From assembly GCF_036226885.1 (NCBI RefSeq), contig NZ_CP109027.1:1364001-1428000 (forward strand): a stretch of 64,000 nucleotides of DNA. The letters are read 5' to 3'. Under the pieces are notes generated by a model, which saw only the letters and a list, made by a program, of their open reading frames with translations, made no database searches and was not told the origin of the DNA. The number at the start of each line of letters is the position of its first letter. The first letter of the stretch is position 1. A program made the position numbers and the translations under genes. The DNA is from Streptomyces sp. NBC_00663 (GTDB taxonomy: Bacteria; Actinomycetota; Actinomycetes; Streptomycetales; Streptomycetaceae). Below are positions 1 through 6,843 of this stretch, piece by piece.

Positions 1-1101
1 GTGCTGGCCGCGCAGCCCGGCTGGGCGTGGGCGCCGGTCGACCGGATCACACAGGAGGGCGAGCGGCACCCCGGCTGCACCCGCACGCTCCTGCGCCGGA
101 TCGTCACCGACGCGCAGCAGCGGCACGGCCTGACCTTCAAGGCGGCCGTCGAGGTCGAGTGGGCGGTGGGCCAAGGCCCGTCGGCCGAGGGCGACTTCGT
201 GCCCGCGCTGTCGGGTCCGGCGTACGGGGCGATCCGGCAGGTCGAGTTGAGCGACTACACGGCCGATCTGCTGGCGGCGCTCGCGGCGCAGGGCGTGGAC
301 GTCGACCAGCTCCACCCCGAGTACGCGGCGGGGCAGTTCGAGGTCTCGGTGGGCGCCCTGGACCCGGTGGCGGCGGCCGACCGGAGCGTGCTGGTGCGAC
401 AGACGATCCGCGCGGTGGCCGGGCGGCACGGCCTGGTCGTCTCGTTCGCCCCGGCCGTCTTCGCCGAGGGCGTCGGCAACGGCGGCCACCTCCACCTCTC
501 CGCCTGGCGCGAGGGCGTCAACCTGCATACGGGCGGCGGGGGTCGGTACGGCATGACGGCGGACGCGGAGGCGTTCGCGGCCGGCGTCCTGGCCCACCTC
601 CCCGCGCTCACGGCGGTCACCGCCCCGAGCCCGGCGAGCTATCTGCGCCTCAAACCCTCCCAGTGGGCAGGGGTGTTCACCGCCTGGGGCCGCGAGACCC
701 GCGAGGCCGCGGTCCGTGTCGTCACCGGCACCCTGGGCCTGCGTGACCAGGCCGCCAACCTGGAGGTCAAGCCGGTCGACCTGGCGGCGAACCCGTATCT
801 GGCCCTGGGCTCCGTCATCGCGGCGGGCCTCGACGGCATCTCCTCGGCCGCCGTACTGCCCGAGGAGATCACCGGCGACCCGGCCCGCCTCGACGCGGAA
901 CAGGCTGCGGCCCGGGGTGTGCGCCGGCTGCCGACCTCGCTCGCCGAGGCGGTGGCCGAGTTCCGCAAGGACGAGTGTCTGCGCGGTGCCCTCGGGCCGG
1001 TCCTCGCCGACGCGGTGACCGCCGTACGGGAAGGCGAGACCGCCTCCGTGGCCGGGCTGGACGACGCCGGGATCGCGGCGGCGTACCGCTGGAAGTACTG
1101 A
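1..1101 (+). CDS. Glutamine synthetase-like protein, 5' end cut by window
   Basis: This is the C-terminal 366 residues of a type I glutamine synthetase-like ligase (ATP-dependent gamma-glutamyl-amine bond formation). The glycine/histidine metal-ATP motif is seen as GNGGHLHLS near residues 160-168, the arginine-rich active-site segment as WGRETREAAVRV near 230, and the terminal signature as ANPYLALG near 263. Family members have about 450 residues, so roughly 80-90 N-terminal residues lie before the window and the GTG at base 1 is not taken as the true start. The stop is one base before the ATG of the amidohydrolase gene, so the two are probably translated together. The pairing resembles FluG, in which both domains are fused. 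It is unlikely to be the housekeeping GlnA; a role in polyamine or amine glutamylation is possible but not shown. Confidence 0.85.
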   Translation: MLAAQPGWAWAPVDRITQEGERHPGCTRTLLRRIVTDAQQRHGLTFKAAVEVEWAVGQGPSAEGDFVPALSGPAYGAIRQVELSDYTADLLAALAAQGVDVDQLHPEYAAGQFEVSVGALDPVAAADRSVLVRQTIRAVAGRHGLVVSFAPAVFAEGVGNGGHLHLSAWREGVNLHTGGGGRYGMTADAEAFAAGVLAHLPALTAVTAPSPASYLRLKPSQWAGVFTAWGRETREAAVRVVTGTLGLRDQAANLEVKPVDLAANPYLALGSVIAAGLDGISSAAVLPEEITGDPARLDAEQAAARGVRRLPTSLAEAVAEFRKDECLRGALGPVLADAVTAVREGETASVAGLDDAGIAAAYRWKY

Positions 1102-1102
1102 C

Positions 1103-2209
1103 ATGACCGCGGTCCACGAGGCGCTCGCGGAACTGAGCCTGGTCGACCACCACTGCCACGGCGTGGTCACCGACGACCTCGACCGGGACGGCTTCGAGGC
1201 CCTCCTCACCGAGGGTGGCCGGTGGCCCGGCAGCGGCATCTCGCCCTTCGACACCCCGGTCGGCGTCTCGGTGCGCCGCCACTGCGCGCCCCTGCTGGAC
1301 CTGGACCGGCACGCCCCGCCGGAGGAGTACCTGGCCCGCCGGGCGGAGCTGGGCGCGCGGGAGGTGAACCGGCGCTTCCTCGCCGCGGCGGGCACCGGCA
1401 CCTACTGCCTGGACACCGGTTTCGGGCCGGCCGAACTGGCCGCGGACGACGTGTACGAGGTCGTACGGCTGGAGAGCGTGGAGGAGGCGCTGGTGGCGGC
1501 CGGGGTCGAGCCCGGCGACTACGCCGACGCCTTTCGCACCGCCGCTCACCAGGCCGTCCGGCGCCCGGGGGTGGTGGCGGTGAAGTCCGTGGCGGCCTAC
1601 CGCACGGGGTTCGACCTGGACCCGGCCCGTCCGTCACCCGCGGAGGTGGAACGGGCGGCACGGCGGCGACTGGCGGCGGGAGGACGGCTGGCGGACCCGG
1701 TCCTCGTACGGCACCTGCTATGGACCGCCGTCGACCTGGGGCTGCCGCTCCAGCTGCACACGGGCTTCGGCGACAACGACATCCGGCTGCACCGGGTGGA
1801 CCCCACCCATCTCACGGACTGGCTGCACCTGACCGCCGGCACGATCCCGGTGCTGCTGCTGCACTGCTGGCCCTACCAGCGGCAGGCCGGCTATCTGGCC
1901 GCGGTGTTCGAGCAGGTCTACCTGGACGTCGGCCTCACCCTCCACCACGTCGGCCCGGCGCGCGCCCGGGCCGTACTGGAGGAGGCACTGGAGATCACAC
2001 CGTTCCGCAAACTGCTGTACAGCTCCGACGCCTACGGTCTGGCCGAGTTCTACCGGCTCGGCGCGCTGGCGTTCCGCCGGGGACTGGGCGAACTGCTCCA
2101 GGACCGGGTGGACGGCGACGAGCTGAGTCCGTCCGACGCGGTGCGGCTCGCAGAGTGGGCGGGAGCACACAATGCGCATCGGGTCTACCGCCTTTCCGGC
2201 CCCTCCTGA
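1103..2209 (+). CDS. Amidohydrolase family protein (FluG N-domain-like)
   Basis: A 368-residue metal-dependent hydrolase of the amidohydrolase superfamily with a TIM-barrel pattern. Metal ligands are suggested by the histidine cluster VDHHCHG at residues 11-17, a histidine in LLLHCWPY near 255, and an aspartate in LYSSDAYG near 312. It begins one base after the stop of the glutamine synthetase-like gene, which strongly suggests translational coupling and a shared substrate. In fungal FluG an amidohydrolase domain is fused in front of a glutamine synthetase domain; here the order is reversed and the genes are separate. The substrate cannot be read from the sequence. A hydrolase of gamma-glutamyl compounds is a reasonable inference. 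Confidence 0.85.
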   Translation: MTAVHEALAELSLVDHHCHGVVTDDLDRDGFEALLTEGGRWPGSGISPFDTPVGVSVRRHCAPLLDLDRHAPPEEYLARRAELGAREVNRRFLAAAGTGTYCLDTGFGPAELAADDVYEVVRLESVEEALVAAGVEPGDYADAFRTAAHQAVRRPGVVAVKSVAAYRTGFDLDPARPSPAEVERAARRRLAAGGRLADPVLVRHLLWTAVDLGLPLQLHTGFGDNDIRLHRVDPTHLTDWLHLTAGTIPVLLLHCWPYQRQAGYLAAVFEQVYLDVGLTLHHVGPARARAVLEEALEITPFRKLLYSSDAYGLAEFYRLGALAFRRGLGELLQDRVDGDELSPSDAVRLAEWAGAHNAHRVYRLSGPS

Positions 2210-2224
2210 AAGTATGATCAAGCA

Positions 2225-2761
2225 ATGTCTGACATGACCGAAACCACGCCCGGCTGGCTGACGACCGACGACCTCGAGCAGGCGCGCGCCCGGATGCCGA
2301 TCCTGTACGTCGAGGCCGTGCCCGTGCGCGTCGACGACAGCGGCGAAGTCACCAGCGTCGGCCTGCTGCTGCGCATCGGCCCCGACGGGACGGTCAGCCG
2401 GACGCTGGTCTCCGGACGCGTGCTGCACCACGAGCGCGTCCGCGACGCCCTCATGCGGAACCTGGAGAAGGACCTCGGGCCGGTGGCGCTGCCCCGCATC
2501 CCGACCGCCCCGCAGCCCTTCACGGTCGCCGAGTACTTCCCGACCCAGGGCATCACGCCGTACCACGACCCCCGTCAGCACGCGGTGTCGCTGGCCTATG
2601 TCGTCCCGGTCACCGGTGACTGCCGGCCCCGCCAGGACGCCCTCGACCTGGTCTGGTTCAGCCCGCAGGACGCGGTGTCGGAGGCGGTGCAGAGCGAGAT
2701 GCCGGGCGGGCACGGGGTGCTGCTGAAGCAGGCGCTGGCGCATGTGGGGTGCGTGATCTGA
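2225..2761 (+). CDS. NUDIX-like DUF4916 family protein
   Basis: A 178-residue soluble protein resembling the actinobacterial NUDIX-fold DUF4916 group. It has the long strand-rich start ARMPILYVEAVPVRVDD, an RIGPDG turn, and the ending LDLVWFSPQDAV typical of this group. I do not see the classical NUDIX box (GX5EX7REUXEEXGU), so catalysis is uncertain. No good ribosome-binding site precedes the ATG. Instead a perfect -10 hexamer TATGAT (2213-2218) ends seven bases before it, so a leaderless transcript is possible. A second ATG lies three codons downstream (2234). It follows the amidohydrolase by 15 bases on the same strand, and may have its own promoter. Its substrate is unknown. Confidence 0.75.
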   Translation: MSDMTETTPGWLTTDDLEQARARMPILYVEAVPVRVDDSGEVTSVGLLLRIGPDGTVSRTLVSGRVLHHERVRDALMRNLEKDLGPVALPRIPTAPQPFTVAEYFPTQGITPYHDPRQHAVSLAYVVPVTGDCRPRQDALDLVWFSPQDAVSEAVQSEMPGGHGVLLKQALAHVGCVI

Positions 2762-2780
2762 CCTCCGGCGGCGCCGGGCC

Positions 2781-2837
2781 TTGACGCCCCCCGCCCATTG
2801 GAGAGAGAGTCGTACATATACGCCGTAAACATACGAC
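2781..2837 (+). promoter_or_regulatory. Promoter/operator module A (galE): TTGACG plus 29-bp dyad
   Basis: TTGACG (2781-2786) is followed after 22 nt by a 29-bp imperfect dyad (2809-2837) with arms GTCGTA/TACGAC and an inner TACG-N-CGTA. Read on the minus strand, its core TTTACGGCGTATATGTAC matches the three other copies at 5771-5799, 5871-5899 and 21747-21775. It lies 30 bp before galE and reads toward it. The likely binder is the TetR protein encoded at 21836-22570, by co-location. Confidence 0.7.
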
Positions 2838-2867
2838 GTCCTGTCCGGTAGTCGGGAGCGTCATGCC

Positions 2868-3938
2868 ATGACGCGCAGCGGCCCCGGCCCCCCGTCCACG
2901 GTCCTGGTGACGGGCGGAGCCGGATTCATCGGCTCTCATGCCTGCGTCGAGCTGCTCGACCACGGCTACGAGCTGATCGTGGTCGACGACTACTCCAACA
3001 GCACGCCCGAGGTCCTCACCCGCGTGGAACGGATCGCCGGCCGTTTCGTCGGCGCCGTCTACGAACTCGACGTCCGGGACCGGCGCGCTCTGTCGGCCGT
3101 CTTCGACCGGCACGCCGTCGACGCCGTGGTGCACTTCGCCGCGCTCAAGTCCGTCGGCGCCTCGACGCGGCGGCCCTCCGAGTACTACGACACGAACGTC
3201 GGCGGCACGACCGCGCTGCTGCGCACCATGCACGACCACGGTGTGCACCGGCTGGTGTTCTCCTCCTCCTGCTCGCTCTACGGCGACGCCGGGCACGGCT
3301 CCCTCGCCGAGTCCGTCCCCGCCCGCCCCTCCAACCCTTACGCCGCCTCGAAGTGGCTCTGTGAGCAGATCCTCGCCGACGTCTGTCGCCGGTGCCCCGA
3401 GTACACGGTGCTGAGCCTGCGCTACTTCAACCCGGCCGGCGCCCACCCCAGCGGGCTGCTCGGCCAGGACCCCCGCGGCGAGCCCGACAACCTGATGCCC
3501 TACGTCGCCCAGGTCGCCGCCGGCCGCCGGAAACTGCTCCGGGTCTTCGGCGGCGACTACCCCACGCGTGACGGCACCGCGGTCCGCGACTACCTCCACG
3601 TCATGGACACCGTCGAGGCGCACCGGGTGGCGCTGGACCATCTGGCCGACATGCCCGGTATGCATGTGTTCAACCTCGGTGTCGGCAGGGGCAGTTCGGT
3701 GCTGGACGTCGTCGCCGCGTACGGGCACGCGGCAGGGCGTGAGGTGCCGTACGAGATCGTGGGCCGACGTCCCGGTGACGTGGCCGAGCTGGTGGCCGAC
3801 GTGTCAGCGGTGCGCCGGGCCTGGGGCTGGCGGCCCACCAGGGACCTGGCCGACATGTGCCGGGACTCGTGGCGGTTCCAGCAGCTCAACCCGCAGGGAT
3901 ACGCGGGATCCGCGCGGCATCCGAACGGGAAGCGGTGA
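2868..3938 (+). CDS. galE: UDP-glucose 4-epimerase
   Basis: A 356-residue extended short-chain dehydrogenase that interconverts UDP-glucose and UDP-galactose (or the N-acetyl forms), using tightly bound NAD. The nucleotide motif GGAGFIG is at residues 14-20, the catalytic serine lies in SSSCSLYGD near 125, and the YxxxK pair is YAASK near 155. The length matches GalE and the C-terminus has the usual DSWRFQQLNPQGY. It probably supplies galactose-type nucleotide sugars to the polysaccharide locus that follows. A promoter/operator module sits directly upstream and is repeated at the other ends of the locus. The last 53 bp overlap the end of the oppositely transcribed GH15 gene. Substrate preference (Glc versus GlcNAc) cannot be told from the sequence. 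Confidence 0.93.
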   Translation: MTRSGPGPPSTVLVTGGAGFIGSHACVELLDHGYELIVVDDYSNSTPEVLTRVERIAGRFVGAVYELDVRDRRALSAVFDRHAVDAVVHFAALKSVGASTRRPSEYYDTNVGGTTALLRTMHDHGVHRLVFSSSCSLYGDAGHGSLAESVPARPSNPYAASKWLCEQILADVCRRCPEYTVLSLRYFNPAGAHPSGLLGQDPRGEPDNLMPYVAQVAAGRRKLLRVFGGDYPTRDGTAVRDYLHVMDTVEAHRVALDHLADMPGMHVFNLGVGRGSSVLDVVAAYGHAAGREVPYEIVGRRPGDVAELVADVSAVRRAWGWRPTRDLADMCRDSWRFQQLNPQGYAGSARHPNGKR

Positions 3939-5709
3939 GCGCGAACGCCGTCTCCACCAGGGCGATGTGGCTGAACGCCTGGGGAGTGTTGCCCAGTTGG
4001 CGCCCCGCGTCCGGGTCCCACTGCTCGGACAGCAGGCCCACGTCGTTGCGGACGGCGAGGACCCGCTCGAACTCCTCCCGGGCACGGGCCGGTTGTCCGG
4101 TCGCTGCGAGGGCGTCGGCGTACCAGAGGGTGCAGGCGACGAAGGCTCCCTCGGCGCCGCGCGCGCCGTCGACCGCGTGGGCGCCGGGGCCGTCCGGTAC
4201 GTACCGCCGGACGAAGCCGCCGTGGGCGAGACCCCGCATCGCGCGGACCGTGGCGCGCACCCGTTCGTCCCCGGCGGGCAGGAAGCCCAGGCGCGGGATC
4301 AGCAGCGCCGAGGCGTCCAGGGCCGGGGAGCCGTAGGACTGGACGAAGGAACGCCGGCGTGGGTCCCAGCCCTGCCGGCACACCTGCCGGTGCACCTCCT
4401 CACGCATCGCCCGCCAGCCGTCCGCGTTGCCGTTCCGGCCGAGGAGCGCGCCCATCCTGAGGGCCCGGTCGGCGGCCACCCACACCATGACCTTGGAGTG
4501 CACGAACTGCCGTGCCGGGCCCCGCACTTGCCACAGACCCTGGTCGGGTTCGCGCCAGTGGCGCTGGAGATGGGCCATGAGCGCCTCCACCAGGTCCCAG
4601 AGATGGGCGGGCAGGGGGATGCCCGCCCGCAGCGAGAGGTGGAGGGTGTCCAGGACCTCGCCGTACACGTCGAGTTGGAACTGGTTCACGGCCGCGTTGC
4701 CGAAGCGGACCGGGCGCGAGCCCTCGTAGCCGGGCAGCCAGGGCGCCTCGGTCTCGGGCAGCAGCCGCTGGCCGCCGACGCCGTACACGGTCTGGAGATC
4801 GGCCGGATCTCCGGCGATGGCCCGCACCAGCCAGTCCAGCCAGGCCGTCGCCTCCTCCCGGTAGCCGCTGCGCAGCAGACAGGACAGGGTGAGGGTGGAG
4901 TCGCGCAGCCAGCAGTAGCGGTGGTCCCAGTTGCGGTCGCCTCCGACGCGGCCGGGCAGCGAGGTGGTGGGGGCGGCGACGACACCGCCGGTAGGGGCGT
5001 AGGTGAGGGCCTTGAGGGTGATGAGGGACCGCAGCACCGCCTCGCGATAGGGCCCCTCGTAGCGGCAACGGGCGGTCCAGCGGCGCCAGAAGTCGCAGGT
5101 CTCCTTCAGGACCGTCTCGGCGGGCACGTAGAGCGGGGCGGGTGATTCCGGCAGATGCGACGGCGACCAGGCGAGCGTGAACGCGAGCCGCCGTCCGGCC
5201 GGGACGGTGAACTCGTGGACCGTGCTGCCCTCACCCGGCACGGCATGGACCCGTCCGTCGGTGTGCAGCCAGACGGCGTCCGGGCCGGCGACGGCCACCG
5301 CGCACTGGTCGACGGCCCGGATCCAGGGCGTGACGCGGCCCTGGTGGAAGCGCAGCCGCAACTCGCTGCGCAGCCGGACGGTGCCCGACAGCCCCTCGAC
5401 GATCCTTACGAGGCACGGCAGTTGGGCCCGGGGCGGCATGAAGTCGGTGACCCGGACCGCTCCGGTCGGGGTCTCCCAGCGCGAATCAAGGACCAGGGTG
5501 TCCTGCCGGTACGCCCGGTGCGCGCAGGTGCCGCCGCCGACGGGGGCGACCCGCCAGAGGCCGTTGTCCGGCGTCCCCAGCAGGGCGGCCAGACAAGCGG
5601 GTGAGTCGAAGCGGGGCAGGCACAGCCAGTCGACGGAACCGTCCCTGCCGATCATGGCGGCGGTCTCCAGGTCGCTGAGGAGGGCGTAGTCCTCGATGGG
5701 TGCGTTCAT
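3886..5709 (-). CDS. Glycoside hydrolase family 15 protein (glucoamylase/trehalase type)
   Basis: A 607-residue cytoplasmic (alpha/alpha)6-barrel hydrolase without signal peptide. Family 15 marks are clear: the start PIEDYALLSDLETAAMIG, the segment WDHRYCWLRD near residue 263, the general-acid region QLDVYGEVLD near 343, and the general-base region LLSEQWDP near 560, followed by GNTPQAFSH. In actinobacteria this family includes trehalases and glucoamylases; I cannot choose between them. The ATG at 5709 is preferred because the conserved fold begins there; an in-frame start 13 codons upstream adds only an unconserved leader. The promoter reads through operator copy B, so the gene probably belongs to the TetR-linked regulon. 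Its last 53 bp overlap galE tail to tail. A role in recycling glucan or trehalose is inferred. Confidence 0.88.
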   Translation of the reverse strand: MNAPIEDYALLSDLETAAMIGRDGSVDWLCLPRFDSPACLAALLGTPDNGLWRVAPVGGGTCAHRAYRQDTLVLDSRWETPTGAVRVTDFMPPRAQLPCLVRIVEGLSGTVRLRSELRLRFHQGRVTPWIRAVDQCAVAVAGPDAVWLHTDGRVHAVPGEGSTVHEFTVPAGRRLAFTLAWSPSHLPESPAPLYVPAETVLKETCDFWRRWTARCRYEGPYREAVLRSLITLKALTYAPTGGVVAAPTTSLPGRVGGDRNWDHRYCWLRDSTLTLSCLLRSGYREEATAWLDWLVRAIAGDPADLQTVYGVGGQRLLPETEAPWLPGYEGSRPVRFGNAAVNQFQLDVYGEVLDTLHLSLRAGIPLPAHLWDLVEALMAHLQRHWREPDQGLWQVRGPARQFVHSKVMVWVAADRALRMGALLGRNGNADGWRAMREEVHRQVCRQGWDPRRRSFVQSYGSPALDASALLIPRLGFLPAGDERVRATVRAMRGLAHGGFVRRYVPDGPGAHAVDGARGAEGAFVACTLWYADALAATGQPARAREEFERVLAVRNDVGLLSEQWDPDAGRQLGNTPQAFSHIALVETAFALTASRSDAARIPRIPAG

Positions 5710-5770
5710 GATCGGGCCCGTCAGCGGTCGTACCGCTCTCCAACCCACCCCGTATCACGCTGTCGTTGAA

Positions 5771-5826
5771 GCCGTATATTTACGGTGTATATCTACACAG
5801 TGCTACCCGAATGGGACGCGAGTCAA
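5771..5826 (-). promoter_or_regulatory. Promoter/operator module B (GH15 gene)
   Basis: On the minus strand, TTGACT (5826-5821) is followed after 21 nt by the same 29-bp dyad (5799-5771). On the plus strand its core reads TTTACGGTGTATATCTAC. It points to the GH15 start 62 bp away. Together with module C it forms a back-to-back pair. Confidence 0.68.
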
Positions 5827-5844
5827 GCCCCCGTTCAGCACCTC

Positions 5845-5899
5845 TTGACGCGGCACCCAAATCGGATGAAAGTGTATATATACACCGTAAACGTGCACG
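5845..5899 (+). promoter_or_regulatory. Promoter/operator module C, directed rightward
   Basis: TTGACG (5845-5850) is followed after 20 nt by the fourth copy of the 29-bp element (5871-5899), which contains the perfect 14-bp palindrome GTGTATATATACAC. The arrangement matches modules A, B and D, but it points into the 3' end of the minus-strand lipoprotein gene. It may only be a second operator for the GH15 promoter, or a promoter giving an antisense transcript toward the polysaccharide operon at 6844. Confidence 0.62.
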
Positions 5900-5901
5900 C
5901 C

Positions 5902-6762
5902 CTACGCAGGCTCGCCCGAGGGAAGTGGAAACAGCTCATGCGGCGCGTCATTGAGCCTCTTCAGCACTCGGAGCAGCTCCGGATGGTCGGTCAGCTCGCC
6001 ACCCTTGTACTCCCAGGAGAACGTCAACTGGCCGAGCCAGTCGGAACGCTGCCACTGCGCGATCATGCCGGTCAGCTCATCGGCAGTGGGCCAGCGCCAC
6101 TGCTCGAACGAGAACGCCTGGATCATGCCCATGTAGCGGGTGACCCCGGACTTGCGGAGACTTTCGAGCGTGCGTGGAATCTTCGTCCAGTCGCACGGCT
6201 CACCGACCAGACAGGGGTAGACGTTGACGCTCATCACGTCCGTCGTGCCCCGGAACGCCGCGAAGTGGTCGGGCCGGTCGACATTGACCACCGTGAAGCG
6301 GCTCCTGTCCGGGTCGAGCGAACGCACCAGCGCCGCCCGCGCCCGGACATCGGCGGCCGCCCCGGGGCAGTTGAGGTCGGTGTTGGGCTCGTCCGCGATG
6401 AAGTAGCCGGCGATCCGGGGGGCATCGGCCAGGCCGTAGTGGGCGAAGCGGCGGCCGACCTCCGCGTCGGTCCAGTTCCAGCGACAGCGCTTCTTGTCGT
6501 ATCCGCCGAGCCACACCAGGGCGCGCTGACCCGCGACAACGCCAGCGACTCCATCAGGCGTGACGTCGACCAGCGAGTAGCCGTAACGCCTGGTCGCCGG
6601 ATTCGTGGTGTTGAGCGCCACGGAAAGGAACTCTCCCGGCACCGGCGCGTAGCTGGTGCGCTCGGACGGGGCCCCCTCGGGGGCACACGAGCCGACGAGC
6701 AGCAGTCCGGCCGCCACCAGCGCGACGGCCCCGTACCCGGCCCGGAGGTGAGCCATCGGCAT
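5902..6762 (-). CDS. Putative secreted lipoprotein with glycosidase-like appearance
   Basis: A 286-residue protein with a signal peptide of about 26 residues ending in a lipobox LLVGSC, so it is probably a membrane-anchored lipoprotein on the outer face of the cell. The mature part looks like a TIM-barrel glycosidase-type fold, with repeated strand-helix units and the segment GYFIADEPNTD near residue 140, in which the acidic DE pair could be catalytic. WLGGYDKKRC and the late SWEY segment also recall glycosidases, but I cannot assign a family. It lies between operator module C and the divergent polysaccharide operon, so a role in trimming or processing the exported glycan is plausible. The start codon was chosen because it yields a complete lipoprotein signal. 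Two extracellular cysteine pairs are possible. Confidence 0.68.
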   Translation of the reverse strand: MPMAHLRAGYGAVALVAAGLLLVGSCAPEGAPSERTSYAPVPGEFLSVALNTTNPATRRYGYSLVDVTPDGVAGVVAGQRALVWLGGYDKKRCRWNWTDAEVGRRFAHYGLADAPRIAGYFIADEPNTDLNCPGAAADVRARAALVRSLDPDRSRFTVVNVDRPDHFAAFRGTTDVMSVNVYPCLVGEPCDWTKIPRTLESLRKSGVTRYMGMIQAFSFEQWRWPTADELTGMIAQWQRSDWLGQLTFSWEYKGGELTDHPELLRVLKRLNDAPHELFPLPSGEPA

Positions 6763-6843
6763 GCCTCCCCTGCGCCGCAGGCCACATCAGCCAATCCGGC
6801 GAATCGGACAAAACTCGCCTTCTGATCCTACTGAGGATGCGCG

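Noticed and set aside
5785..6825. A plus-strand open frame downstream of module C, which could be a real gene driven by that promoter.
   Set aside because: The predicted protein lacks any domain and has antisense-type composition, while the minus strand encodes a lipoprotein with a full signal peptide. Only the possibility of a non-coding transcript is kept.
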